Source of the DNA: Chrysomallon squamiferum
Taxonomy: Eukaryota > Mollusca > Gastropoda > Neomphalida > Peltospiridae
DNA: 64,000 nucleotides
NCBI GenBank assembly: GCA_012295275.1
Contig: CM022670.1
Location: 21,385,146 to 21,449,145, forward strand
Direction of reading: 5' to 3'
In this document: piece by piece, positions 23,806-37,740 of the stretch
Numbering within the stretch: the first letter of the stretch is position 1
Layout of the letters: every line of letters begins with the position of its first letter
The notes under the pieces: model-generated
Told to the model about the DNA's origin: nothing
Databases searched by the model: none
Seen by the model: the letters and a program-made list of their open reading frames with translations, nothing else
Translations under genes and position numbers: made by a program

Positions 23806-26800
23806 ATGGAAAATAACATAGACAAAAGAAAAGTAATAGTTAAGGTAAGAAAAAGCACCAACAGTCAATGTTATATTATTTGTACGGCATTCACGGGTTC
23901 AGAAATGTTAACAGTTATTTTCAGATTTTTTCCGGTCAGTAGATGATTCTTTATATTATTATTATTATTACTACTACTTTTTTTCTTTTCAGAACATTTC
24001 CACCAAATGCAGTGAATCCACTTTGCAGGACTTCCTAGAAACTGTTTTTAATGCTGAAGTTGATAAAATTGAACATTACAAAAATAACAGAGAAACAGCT
24101 CTTGTGTCCTTTAGAGAAGACATTGAAGGCAAGAAGAAAAAAAATAAAATAAAATAAAATAAAAAGACTATTTTAAGTAGAGTGTAAAACTTTTTAATGA
24201 ATATTTATCTGGTGTAAGCGAAAAAATGTAGAAAGGTTTTTCATGGTTTACATATTTTGACACTCATAGTTCAGTTCTAATAAAAAAAACGTATTGAGAT
24301 ATATATTTTGTCTGTATCACTGAATGTATGTTCTAAATATTTGCATATTTTAAAAGTATATATTAGTTATTATTAACTATAAAATTTTATTTATCCATCA
24401 TAATAAAAAAACATGCTAATTCATATTTAGTCATTTAGTATTAATAATTTATGCATTCTTCATAATTAATTGCTGAAATGTTAACTAATGAACAATGATT
24501 ATTAATTGTGATGCATAGTTGTCACAGATCTTAAGTTATGAGTAAATCTGCATGTTCATTCATGAATTTTAATTACAATATTTAGATTTTAACAAAAGCT
24601 GTCAGAGCCCAAAGGCAAAGAAACCTCTTGAAGGGTCTGAGATGCAGTTGTTGCCTGTTCTGCCAGTGCTTGGCATCATACTAGAGAATATTCAACCTAA
24701 TCTCACTAAAGATACACTGACATTCTACTTTGAAAATAAGAAAAATGGAGGAAAATGTGATGGAGTGAAGAACTGCAGGATCTACAGCAAATTAAATCTG
24801 GCCATTGTTGAATTCGTGGACAGTGAAAGTAAGTTTGTAACAAACAAACCAATACCTCCTATCAGTATTGTATTTACTGTCAGAATCTGTCACTTTTCAA
24901 GTGAAAATATATATATATATATATATATACTTGATATAGGCAAGTTTCATTTCTTACATAACCATCCATCCTATTTGTAGCAAATGAATATCAAAGTTGG
25001 GCAACACTTTAATAAATATTTTTAAAATCCTTAATTTTGTCCAGCAAGTGCAGTTTATCACAATAACTAGGAAATGTCATGGAAATAAAATAAAGTATTT
25101 ATATTAAATACATAATTCATCTACATAGTTTGGTCTTTCTAGAGTATGATGTTCAACTTTCCACCCAAAAATGGGTAAATAAAGAAAGAAATGCTGCATG
25201 TTATCCACATAATATTTCAGAATTAAGGAGATTTTAAAGTGGAGGACAAAACAAAATGAGAAAAATCCCAAAATGGATATTTGTTGCATGGGCGACTTGT
25301 CCATAATTTTCACATATAATCTAAGTTTTCTTTCCAGTTGTAAGTAAAGTCAGACTGAAACAGACACCTGTCAAGAACTGCATTATCAAACTTGCACAAA
25401 CATTAGTTGGATGAATTTGTTTGTTGAGGGGAGTGGTTGATTTTTAAAAAAAAATATTTTCTTGGCATGCAGCTCACAAAATCATTCCTTTATTTTCAAA
25501 TAAAAGTTTGGTAGTCTGATTTAGGTTAAAAAATTGTTAAATATTTTTGGTTGAAAGACATAATGCAAAATATTTGAGAGTTATTGTATTTGTTATTTAT
25601 GTTTTATTTTTCATTGTTTTATTTACTAGTTGCTTCCTCGGTGCTGCATATTAACTCCCACACTATAGCTGGAAAATCAATTACGATAAAGCCATTCATA
25701 GAAGCATTTCACAAAGAAACTCTGGACAAACTTTCTAAAGACAAAGAACAGGCTGTTGATTCAGAAAGTTACACAAATTTACAAAGGCTTTCTCCAGTGA
25801 AAACAACAACGGTTCTCTCTGAGAAAGAAAATAATGATGATGACAGTTTTTTCTACATCCAGTTCTCTTGACTCACAGTCTAACTCTGAATGCAATACTG
25901 GATCACCTTGGAAACTGAGTCCAAGAAGTAACAGTTCATCTCCAAAACAAGACATAGATAAAGAATATTTTGACCACAAAAGGAATTCTGGTTATGGCAT
26001 AAAGTGCAAAGCTAATGAATATCAGCATGATGAACCATGTGGAGAAGTTGCCAGAAAATCAACTCATGCTTTATCCGAAACTTCAACCTTTCAAACATCA
26101 TCTTTGCAAAACACTTCAAATTATGGAATATCAAATAAAAATGAAAATGAACAGTTATCCCTACATTTCAAACCTCATCAAGTCAAACTGATACAAAAAG
26201 ATTTTGCCAAAAAGAGAGGTTGTTCAATTGACTTCAATATCAAAAATGGAACTATATGTATATCAGGTACAGAGATGGAAATAAAGGAGGCACATGTAGA
26301 AATTTTACAAAAGAAAAATATGATTGAAGAAGGTTATTTACCACTTTCATCTGCAGTTGCAGAAATTCTGAAGACAGAAGCAGGAAAAGACTACATTAAG
26401 CAAGAGATTATTGGGACCAGACCACTAGAGTACATTGTGATAAACTCTGCATTTAGATTATCTTCTCTGGTCCCAGCTGAGGTCCAAATAACTAAGCAAA
26501 ATCTTCAGAAACAAATTAAACAGGAATATCTGAACACTGGACAGCAACATTCCCAGTATTTAGCAAGTACTGCTTGGATCGAGAAAAAGAAATATCTGGA
26601 GAAGATTTATCCTCTTGCAAGAATAGTCATTCATGATAACCAACGGATGAGAATTGATGGCCTGAATGGAGATGTCTTTGCATTCAAACGAAATGTTGAG
26701 CAAGAGCTGAAAAAAAATTCAAATATCTCTGAAACTTTCAGACTGACTGGAACAAAGGCTAGATGTTTTCAACAGTTATATCTGAGAGACATCACAGACC

Positions 26801-29800
26801 TGAAAGATGTGATCAGGTAAAGTATATATATATATATATTTTACTATCACTTCAAAAATGTTAACTGTTATAACAGTTGGATAATATGAGATAATTTGTG
26901 TATGAATATCTGTTGATGTTTTGTTTTGATTTGCATAACTTGAAACTAAAATCTATAGATTCTTTAGTAGCTCAGTTCCACTTTGTTTAATTTTTATATG
27001 TTTTTGAAGCCTTGCTTTATGTTTGAAGTCTTTGCTGTTTTGTAATAACATATCTATCATTGTTGTTATTGATTTTTTCTATACATAGTACTAGTATTAA
27101 GTATTATTTAATTGTTTTTAATCGTTATTTGTAATTAAAGTTATTGTTGGTATTTATTTATTTATTTTTGTTTTTTAACAGAAAAAGCAATGGAGAATAT
27201 AAAGAGATAAAAGCCAGTGATGAAGCATACATTATCTCAGTTTCTGGAGAACAAACAAAAGTCAGATATGTACTTTCAGAATTGGAAAAGCTGGCAAAAC
27301 AAATCTGGCATGAGACAATAATTTTACATAAGGATGTAGCAAAACCAAAAGGTAGATTTTTTAAAATTTGTCGTTCAAAACCTAACTAATTTTAATTATA
27401 ATAACAAGTGCTTGGAAATGAGTGTTATTTGAGACTTGGTTATCTTTATGGATAAAATAGACATATTCAGTGAATTTTAACCACAATGTGAAAAACAAGC
27501 AATATATTTTCTAATGGAGATGTATACATAAATGATTGTAAAGTAATGCATATTTGATGCATACAGGCATTTTATTTATTTTTTATTCTAAATTTTTCTT
27601 AAAGATTGATATTAATTTGTTAACTAATTTGAATAATTAAACAAATATGTAAACGGTATTTTAGATTTAGAAATTTTGATTGGAGGACTTCAGAAATCTG
27701 ATCTAAAGAAGTTTCAGGCTACATTTGAAGTTCAACATTCCTGTTTTCTCACAATTCATCTTCCAAACACATCTAGTTACAAGTCAATCAGAACAACGTA
27801 AGTCTAGTTAATAACTCAGACCACCTTAACAAATATTTTAATTCTTTATTTTGCAAAAGAAAATAATAGCAGCTGATATCTCACTTTGGTTTAATATGCT
27901 GTCAATGTTTGGATTATTCACACAGAACAACAGTGAAGACCCTCAGTTTAATGGGAAACAGGAGTCTGTTGATGTTGAATCACAAATGTTTTAAAAAGAT
28001 AATTTTTTAATGTTATAATAGAGTAAATATTAAATTTAATATTATAAATGAGGAAATTTTAATTTATCCATCATTTTAGGTTCCTTAATTGAGTCTATAT
28101 TTTAATTTTATTCATATTAAAATGCAACTGCTGCAGTAAGAAATAACACTGGCAAATTTTGTTTGGTTTAAATTCTGTTCTAAAATAGCATTTATTACTA
28201 TTCTTTCTTAGTCTTTTGTCTCTCTTCTTTTTACTGTGTTTCATATTTTTATTTCAATGTACAGGCCCCCTTTAGATTCTCTTCGTTCACCATCCATGCC
28301 AGTTTTTCCAAGACAGGATGAACCAGAAGTAGTTGAAATATTCCCAGAAAGACATCGAGAACAAAAGATTTTAACATCAAAAGAGGCACCAAGTAGGTTT
28401 TTTCAGGAAAGAGAACCTCCAAGACGCATTTTAAACAACATAACTGTGTCCCAGACAAACTGCAAAATTATGATACACACATCAGACATCACCAAGCAGA
28501 AGGTAATAGTTAACAAGTTTTCAGAAATGAGTATGTTGTAATGGTTATTAAAATAGATTGTTTCTTGTACATTACCAGAATAATGTGTTTCTAATGATAA
28601 ATTAATATTTTGTTAGGAAATTATTATTACTGATATTAATTTCTATTTTTTATTTTTTTATTTATTTTGTTCTAAATTTGAAATACAAGCTGTTCTTTCA
28701 ACATTTTATCATACTAAAATTCAAAGCAGATGACATTCAGTGTATTAATTTCTTTTATTTTTGAAATATCAGCACTATTAAAAAAAATAATGAAAAAAAA
28801 CACAAAAAAAAACAAATTGGAAAACTTAAATATCTTTTGCACAGTGCCTGGTAACCTTTATTCATGGTTTTCCCACTTTCAACATAGCAAAATTTGAATA
28901 TTAATGTATTAAACTTAAATCATATTTATTCCATGTTAAATGTAAGTTTAAAATTTTACTATTCAGACTCTGAATGAAGATACAACACAAAGAGAATTCC
29001 TTCCTTACTGTTGATATTAGTTTCTTTTTTAGATGGACATTTTGGTCAATGTTGTAAATTCTTCACAAAATATCAACAGCACCAGAATTAGCCAAGCATT
29101 TGAAAAAAGAGGTGGTCCAGCATTTGTTCAGGTAAATCATATTTCTGCGTAACAAACACATTTTGCATAGTAATTTTAAATAACTTATTAATGTATGTTT
29201 TTTAACCATCTGATTCTGATTAAAATAGACTAATTTTTCATGTGTTTATCCTTCTTTTATTTTTAAACCCCCATGCCCCAAAAAACCCCACCAAAATATG
29301 AATATGTATTTCACTCATAATTTTAGGGATATGAAGGTGCAAAAGCCATGTCAGTTGGAAATGTCACTGCATCATCACCTGCTGGCAATTTGAACTGTTC
29401 TCAAGTTCTCACCATAGTTTTAAATCCATGGGATCCAGCCAATCAGGATGCCTCAAAAATGGTAATGTTATTGTGATGAATGTTTCTGATTAATGAGTGC
29501 ATTTTCAGGTGATTTCACATTCTTCATAATCAATAATTCAAACTGATTAGGTATATATATATCTAAAGAAACATTGGAAAAAATATAATTATACTTATTC
29601 TTTCTTTTGTACTGTTATTAAATTGTACATATGGAAATATGAAGAAATCATGTAAACATATTTTGTATTCTGACAAGTAATGTTCCTTTTTCTTTTAATT
29701 TCTGTAAAATCTTATTTATTAATAAAGTATAAACAACAAAAGAGTACAGTTTAAAAGTATCTTGGCATTGCTGCCTTCCTGATCTAATTTCACATCTTCA

Positions 29801-32800
29801 ATTTTTACAGTTGATCTTTTGTAGAGGAATACATTTTTTTTCCACATGATCTAATGTTTAATGTTTACTAGACATTATGGGTGACTCCAAACTGAATCAA
29901 AGATCAGAACCACTGACCCCATTTTTCTTATTTTCTAAAATAGAAGTAATTAGTTTAATTAGTTTTATTATATTTCATCTGTGATGTACTAGTTTTTAAA
30001 AAAAGAAAAGAAAAGTAAAACAAAGGGTAAAGGAACAATCATAACTGACCACAGACCAGAGAAATTTGACAAAGTAGCAATAAAGTTTTATATTTCAATA
30101 ATTTAGATTTAAATTTTCATTTTAAAAAAAAATACAATAAGAGACGTGCATGAATTTGGTTATATCAGACCTGAGTTGTTTGTCTGAAAACTGACTATGT
30201 GATAGTTCGTTACTAAATTTAGTGATGAGTACATGAAGTGACGTGGGCACACCCACAGTTTGTACAAGCCCTATTCACTTACTGCCTTACCATTTGCATG
30301 GAGATTAGCAGTTATCTGCAGAGCTTAATACATAATTCCCACCTGCTCTAATATACTCTTCTAATCCCCTGCGATGTTTGAAAAAACCTCTCCCAATTAC
30401 CCAGATCGTCTTTTAGCCTATAACATAATTCTTATTTTGTTATATAATATTTTAATCCCCATATTAATTGTATTATTAGCAGATCTGTCTGCTCTAAATT
30501 TTAATCAAGCATCAGAAAAAACAGAGCTATCGGTTTACCATGTACATCATAATTCCAGTCATTAAAGTTGTAAAATATATCACAAGAACAACCTCATTAA
30601 AAAAATAATCTGGAAGTGTAAAGAAGTTTATTAGACCATTTATTTGTGATACTAAATGTTGTTGTTGTTATCATAAAGGTTTTATAGCTGTTATTAAAAA
30701 ATTATTTTTTTAATTATTTTTTTCATTGTTCACTAATAAGTGTTACTTATAATTATATGTTTATTTTATTTATAATAAAACTATTTTATTCATTTACAGC
30801 AATTGAAGAAAGCCATAAATGACTGTTTTGCTTTGGCTGACACAGCTAAAGCAAAATCCATTGGTTTTCCACCTGTAGGGTGTGGTGGTCTGTTCAAATA
30901 TCCTCCAAAGTTTGTTGCAGCATCATTCATATCAGCAGCTAAAAATGCTGCAAAGAAAGGAATTCTACAGGTAGATTTAAATTTAAAGTTGTCTGACACC
31001 AGCCATATTTATCTCTTTACTGGTAACATTGAACTTCAGAAATATTTTGGCTTATATTTATATACTGTAAATATCATTAATTTAATAAATCTGGCATTTC
31101 CTGATATAATTTAAAATCTGAAATTGTATTTTGTGGTTGATTACTGTTTTGATTTAACCAGCAGACTGATATCAGTCTTAAAGTTTCTATTATTTTTCAT
31201 TTTTGTTGTCCCAACTGTGACCATAAAACTATGATTTTTGCACACTTTCACTCCAAAAGTTGCATGAAAGAATTCATCATTTAGTTCACTGATCATGCAG
31301 CACTTGTTTATATGTTGTCATTTGTGATTGGCATGTATTAAACCAGTGAAATTGTGTGTTGTTTCTGGTGTCATTTCCAAGCATGAGAGTCTAAAGAATA
31401 ATGAGCCTTTTTTCTGAGAAATAGAGCAGAAAATGGCCATACATTATATCTTGAAAAAGAAAAGATTTCTATCCTTATAGTAATGTTTTGCTTAAAAGTC
31501 AGTGGTCAATATGACATCAAGTTGTATATTCAGACAGCCAAACATGGCAACAATGGGCAAAAGAAAGCATATAACCATTGATCCTAAACTTCTGTTTTCA
31601 TAGTTTCTTTAAATGCATGAACTAATGAAATTTGGCTGAACATTTTAAAAAGATCTCATCGTATGTGTGTGTATGTAATAATATTCACATGATCCACAGT
31701 ATATTATTTTTCTGATTATTGTGACCTCTTTGGTTATTGGCATTTTTTGTTGTTTTTTAGGATATTGGTTTCTTTATCTTTGACAAAAAGGTCTACAATA
31801 TTTTTTTGGATGAAATCAATCCACAGAAAACATACGGAGGTGATGTTTTTTAAACAGTTTCAAACTTAAAATTTAATATAAAGTTTAGTGACATACAGAT
31901 AGAAAATGATAACTGACAGCCAGACAGATGCATAGTTTGTCATAAAGAGGTTAACAGATAATTAAAGATTTAGTCATTTACAGAAATTATGTTTGATGTT
32001 TTGCTAATGAAATAAATGTGATTTTATTTTATTAGTAGTAGTAATGAAATTGATTTCTACTAATAAATAATGTGTATTTGCAGTTTTAAATTATTTTATT
32101 ATAAATAAAAAATCTGTATTTTAAAAGATATAAAATCTAATGTATAAGTTCAGTTATGGTTATAACCTAAAACATTATGTACACATTCATATTTTAAAAC
32201 TATTTGTAAAATGAAACATTTATTATGATGCATAGAGAGTCAGATGTTTTATTGTTATATCATTTTGTCAAAAAAAAAAAAAAAAAAAAAGAAACTTCAA
32301 ATTTGATAGCCTCAGTAAATCATTTCAAAAATGCCATATGTTTAGTGCTTTATAAAGACATGGGAAATGCTAACCTCCATGCATCATCAAAAAGTTATTT
32401 TATTGTTATTCTTTATTATTAGCAAACATTGTTTGAAAATGATAAATAATCACTTAGAAGCATACATTTAAGCTATTTATTGATACAATTTAAGATTTTC
32501 ATAACAAAATTGTTTTTTATTTTATTTTTATTTATTTTCAGGCCAACGTCCACATGATTCAGCCCAGTGAGTTTGTTTTATCTTTAAATTTTTTATTAGT
32601 GGTGAACAAAGTAAAATACACACAAAGTGAAGTACCATCATTTGAAATTCCTTCATAGAAAATTATTTATTTATTTTGTATAAACTCTACAATAAAAATG
32701 TTTTAAACTTTCTTCATCCATTCATTATATTTACTTCTCTTGCTAAATACAGAAGTGTTTAAAACGAAAAATTAAAAAGTGTATATTGTTTGGATTTTAA

Positions 32801-35800
32801 ATAGTAATTTCATGATGTTTCCTGAACAAGAAGGCTTTGCAAGTGGAGATAACACATCTATTCAGATTGGGTCGACAACAATACAAGTACTAAAAGGAGA
32901 TATCACTAAACATAAGGTACAGATTCTGTTTGAAAACAATTAATTTATATATACTTTTATTTGATATGCAATTCATTATTAAAACATTACTATTAAAACT
33001 TGTGCTTATTTCAAAGTAAAGTGAAAATGACAATCAATACATTTGAATAAAATTGAAGGCAGTGGAATCTGTTGCTGCTCGAAATTTAGCATCATTATTA
33101 TTCTACAAAAACTAAAAGTGAATTATTGTATCAATTAAACTGATACTTTTTTCATATTAATTCAATACATAAATTTAAAATGTCCAATCATTTACTCAAA
33201 TTATTATTATTATTATTATTTTTATTTTATTTATTTATTTATTTATTTCTAATTATAGTGAGTAGCCTATATGGAATGTAAAGCCATCAGAATTAAAGAT
33301 TTTTCTACTAATTTTCAGGCTTCAGTTCTGGTGAATGTCATCACTGAGGATCATGATCTTAGGAAAACAGCTGTCTCACAAGCATTTCTTCGTTCTGGTG
33401 GAGCTTCTCTTAACCAAGTATGTTTGTTCATCTGGCTAAGTGCCAGTCAGCAGTACAGAGCTGAGGGGTAGAAAAGTTGGCTAGATCTATGAACAATAGC
33501 AGGAACAACCTATTTAATTTCTCATTCCATTTCCCATAAAGAATTTATCATAGACTAATGTACATCTTTTCTGTCAGGTACACTTAAATGATGACACACT
33601 GTTAGTAAGGCAGCTGCTGTTTTTCCACCTTTGTCACTTAGCAGCAGGTGATGTTTTTGTAGAGTGCATACCACAGTCTTTGATAAACAAGTGATGGATC
33701 AATGGCTGGAATGAAAATTGCTTAAAGGTTCCCTGAGTAGGGTTGATCATGCAAACAAGCTTGCTTCCGGATTATGGAAATACAGCAGTTTCCATTGTAA
33801 TATTCAAGTGAAGGAAACTGCTAATAACTAATAAACTCAAAATAAATTTTAATTATTTCTGTGACTCTTGATTCTCTAATATTAACTGCCAAATAAAACA
33901 CAGACTTGATTACTTATACATATTTGTCAGTAAAACAGCATGTAAATAATCCTGTTCACACAGATTTAACCCATTATGATAGATTTAACTAACATTTGAC
34001 TGTGTTGTTAAACATATTTTTATCTTTAGCTTTATTTATTCTTCTCTAGAGACTATTATTACAATGCTATTTAACTTTTCTAAAAAAAAATTCTTTCTAT
34101 ATCTTAAGAAATGTGTTTTCTCCTAAACCTTTCTTTAAGAAAAAGTTTTATTTCAGGCATTTCAACAAGCAACATCATCTGGTGAAATGAAAAAGATCTA
34201 TGTTACTAAAGGTTATGATCTCAGCTGTGATTATGTTTACCATGTTGTGGTAAAGAAATTTGACAATTCAAATGCAGCATTGTCAAGACAGGTAGGTCTA
34301 TTTAAGAAGAAGAAGTTTTAAAATCAGTTTCTGAATTGAAATGTTTATCAGAAAAGAAAAACTTGGTGTAACAACATTATTGTTTTAAATAAAATTAACT
34401 TCTTTTCAATTTTTCTTTATCTACTGCAACTACTACTATAATTATTAATTTATATTTCTGACAGAAATTAACAGCTGTTACTGAGGAGTGTTTCAAAGTC
34501 GCAGAGAAGTACAACACCAAATCTATTGCCCTTCCAGCCATAGGAACCGGTGTTTTGTTTAAATTTTCCCCTTCATTTGTGGCAACATGTCTTGTATCAG
34601 CTGCCAAAGATGCAGCTCAGAATTCCACCAGTTTAAAGGTATCACCATGTTTAGAAAGGATTTCTTGTCTTTATGATGCAGACTTAAAAATCATTTCAGT
34701 ATTTTACAGCATGCAGTTAAATGAATTCTTGTTCTATTATAAATAAATAAATAATATTGCTAGTAAAAAGAAATTTATTGTATTAATTAATTACTCAGAG
34801 AATTAAAAAAAAAAAAAACTTTTAATTATATGAGATGCAGATTTCGTTATGTTTTATTCATTATTTTGACTTTGAAATTGAATACACTTTTATTAACATG
34901 AATGTACTTGGATTTCAGAATATATCTTTTGTGATTTATGATCGAGACATCTACTTCACTTTTCTGAAAGAACTGACATCAGCCTCACCAGAAACATCAG
35001 AACCCTACAGTAAATTCATAGGGAGGCAAAACAGTATGTTTTAATATTACAAATTACAAATATTATCAAGTCATATTAACCTACATTCAGAAAGTGAGTT
35101 TTGATGTTCCAAATTACAATTATATACAAATAAAAACAAATTTACACACACATGTATTGATATTATGAATGTTAATTTAAGTTCATTTCTTTCATGTGTA
35201 ATTTTTTTAATATTTATTATTATTATTAATATTATTATTATTTTTTTTTATTATTATCTTTTTTTATTTTTATTTTTTCCATTTTTTTTGGTTATCTAAA
35301 AAAATGTTTCAAGTATATAACTTCCTTTTAGTCTTTTCCAGTTAGTGAACGCTAAATTTAGAAATAACTATAACAGACAAAATTATAACAATTAATTAAT
35401 TAATAACTTCAAATGCAACAAATATGTATGAACGATCTTTAAATAACAATTCTATTTTAAAATATTTTTCACACAGAACGCATTCCATCAGAACGAGCTC
35501 AGACATCAAAAATTACCATTGAAGCAAAGACACAAGACATATGCATGAGGGCAAAGAAAGCTCTGATTAAAGATTTGCAGTCATCTTTCTTGCACACAGA
35601 GTTTGTTGAAAATGATGGCATCACAAAACTTCCTTCAAGCAGATGTTCACAGCTAGCCAAAATGGCAGATGAAAATGGAGTGTATATTAAATTTCCAAAT
35701 CCAGGTCAGTCACTTATGAATCCTATTTAAAAGTTGATATCTTTATTTTTGAACAGAATACAAAAATACCTATCTTTCACAAAACTTTTAAATTTTATTT

Positions 35801-37740
35801 TCCTCTGACTTTACTGGAGTTTTTTTGTAACCTGTTTGATAGAAAAAATGTGTCAGAAAGATGTATATTTTTATAGTTATTTTTACCATGATTCTTATAA
35901 TTTATTATAGTATTAGTTATTTTTCTTGTTTTCTCTTTTTGTTTGAAGATGAAGGTGTATTCAGTATTTTATGAATTGTTTTTTAATTTTAATATCAGTT
36001 ATTATTTTATAGAAATTTCTTAAATATTGTTTTGGTTTACAGATTTCAGTCTAAGACATAATCATCATTAAATGTCACTTCACTGAAGAAACGTTATTAT
36101 TTACTTGTGTTTTCATATTTATATACATCTATATATTTTCTTTTTACACACCGAGACAGATATGCACACACAAACACAGAGATAGATGGGTAGACATATG
36201 TATGATATTATTTATTATCATTTTAGAGAAAATTAAATCTCACAGGAAGATTCAGTTAAAATTAAAAGGAGAAAAGGATGCTGTGACTGCTATCAAAATG
36301 AGGGTTCAAGACATACTGCTGAATGAAATGTCAAAAGAAAGAAAAGAAAACACTCGTAAATATGCAAAGCCTGGTACAGCTGAATTTATCAAAATGATGG
36401 CAACAACTTCAGATCATAACACTCCAAAATACTGGACATATTTTACACCAGCCACCTTCATATCACAAGTTATGAAAACTGTATTTCATACAACTAAGAA
36501 AGATTGGAGCCTGGAAGATGTTCCTGCAAAAGACGACATCTACAAAGCTATCAGTGATTTGGTTGTTAAAACATGGAAACAAAATCTGGTTGGTCAAGGA
36601 CAGGATGCAAAGAACTTGAATCCCTTAAATAAATTAAAAATTGTAAAAATCCAGAGACTAGAAAATATTGAACTTTTTAGACGCTACTGTCAAAATAGGG
36701 CAAGACTGTTTGTGAAAGCTGCAAAAAAACCAATCACACCTATCAGAAAGCTTCCTGGTTCAAAAGGTGAGGTGGAAACAACAGCTGCTGTAGCGCCTAG
36801 TTTAAGACAAGATATCTATGTGAATGAGGTTAACGAACATTATTTATTTCACGGCACAAAAAAGGACACGATCAAAGTGATTTGTGAAAATGGGCTTGAT
36901 AGTCGAGTATCAAAAACCTCAGGGATGTTTGGTCCTGGTGTTTATGCAGCAGAGAGTTCCACAAAGGCTGATCAGTATGCAGGTCAGATAAACATAAAAT
37001 AATACATAAATAAATAAGAGTCTTAATAAAAAAAAATCTGTTAATAATCAAATTCCTATCATAGTTTGTTTTTATAAAGTAAATATATTAATTTTAGAGA
37101 CAGTTATACAAAATTGAAAATAGTTTTTTATACATAAAATAACCACAACAACAACAAAATAATAATAATAATAATAATAAAAAAATAATAATAATAATAA
37201 TAATAATATTTTAAAAGCTAAACAGAATTTTGTTTTGAATGATCCTTTTCTTTTCTATCTTTTTTTTTTTTTCCCCCTAACATGATACCTTAAGAAGCAA
37301 ATAAAAATAAAAATATTCTGAACATTGTCCTTAATAATCATGAACATCATGTCACTGTTTTACCGGGTATTAGTTTTGTAGGTCTTTACTCAGGATAACT
37401 GAAATATCATACTTCATACCATCTCAACACCTCTGAGCTGTATTCTGCTATTCTGTTTTTTACAGATGACAAGAAAAACCGACAACCCAATGGAACTAAC
37501 CTGTGCATGATTCTCCTAAGAATGGCCCTTGGAGAACCATTTTTGACCAATGACAAAAATTCACCCAAGTATCGTCTGCCACCATGTAAAGGAAGTGGAT
37601 GTCACACAGATGGCTGCACAGCTCATTCAGAGACGTTTGATTCAGTTATAGGAGATGGAAAATGGCTTTTCAGAGAATTTGTTGTTTATGAACGAGACTT
37701 AGTGTACCCTGAATATTTTATCACATATCAACGTGTTTAG
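23806..37740 (+). CDS. macro-domain PARP (PARP14-like), copy B
   Basis: Likely ADP-ribosyltransferase. Exons: 23806-23844, 23993-24128, 24586-24828, 25630-26816, 27182-27351, 27665-27797, 28265-28502, 29033-29131, 29327-29461, 30800-30970, 31761-31839, 32542-32566, 32805-32916, 33319-33417, 34157-34291, 34465-34638, 34919-35033, 35477-35704, 36227-36982, 37466-37740. Total 4,549 nt with one frame step in exon 4 (see separate entry). Domains: RRM-like about aa 8-60 and 75-165; KH-like block about 240-640; macro 1 about 690-880 (SDITKQ start, PPVGCGGLF loop); macro 2 about 890-1080 (GDITKHK start, PAIGTGVLF loop); KH-like about 1097-1190; PARP catalytic about 1225-1515. Triad: His 36850-36852, Tyr 36943-36945, Glu 37675-37677. 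No WWE domain seen. Intron 2 uses a GC donor. Vertebrate PARP14 has three macro domains plus a WWE, so this is a relative rather than a clear orthologue. Confidence 0.9.
24127..24132 (+). other. GC-AG intron donor (copy B intron 2)
   Basis: Exon 2 ends GAAG and is followed by GCAAGA instead of GT. No GT donor in the right phase lies nearby. The acceptor at 24584-24585 rejoins the RRM-like frame with correct phase (one base left over, two supplied). GC donors are a known minor class and usually have a strong surrounding match, as here. Confidence 0.6.
25797..25878 (+). other. reading-frame step in exon 4 of copy B
   Basis: The frame read from 25630 stops at the TGA at 25869-25871. The frame that continues to 26816 is open from before 25834. 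A single-base shift is needed. Explanation 1: one extra T in the T6 run 25847-25852 (assembly error or real indel); removing it reads smoothly through an Asp/Ser-rich stretch. Explanation 2: an 82-nt intron, 25797-25878 (CCA/GTGAAA donor, pyrimidine-rich CACAG acceptor), which also restores phase. Its donor is weak and it would be the shortest intron in the gene. Total CDS length is a multiple of three under either model. Confidence 0.7.
29555..30598. other. about 1 kb of extra sequence in copy B intron 9
   Basis: Copy A intron 9 (5052-5558) and copy B intron 9 (29462-30799) match at both ends, at 29462-29550 and 30598-30799. B carries roughly 1 kb in the middle with little counterpart in A. 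The block has a less AT-rich core (about 30140-30420, around acgtgggcacacccacag) than the rest of the intron. No transposase, tRNA-like promoter or terminal repeats were identified. It may be an inserted element or DNA lost from A. Confidence 0.5.
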
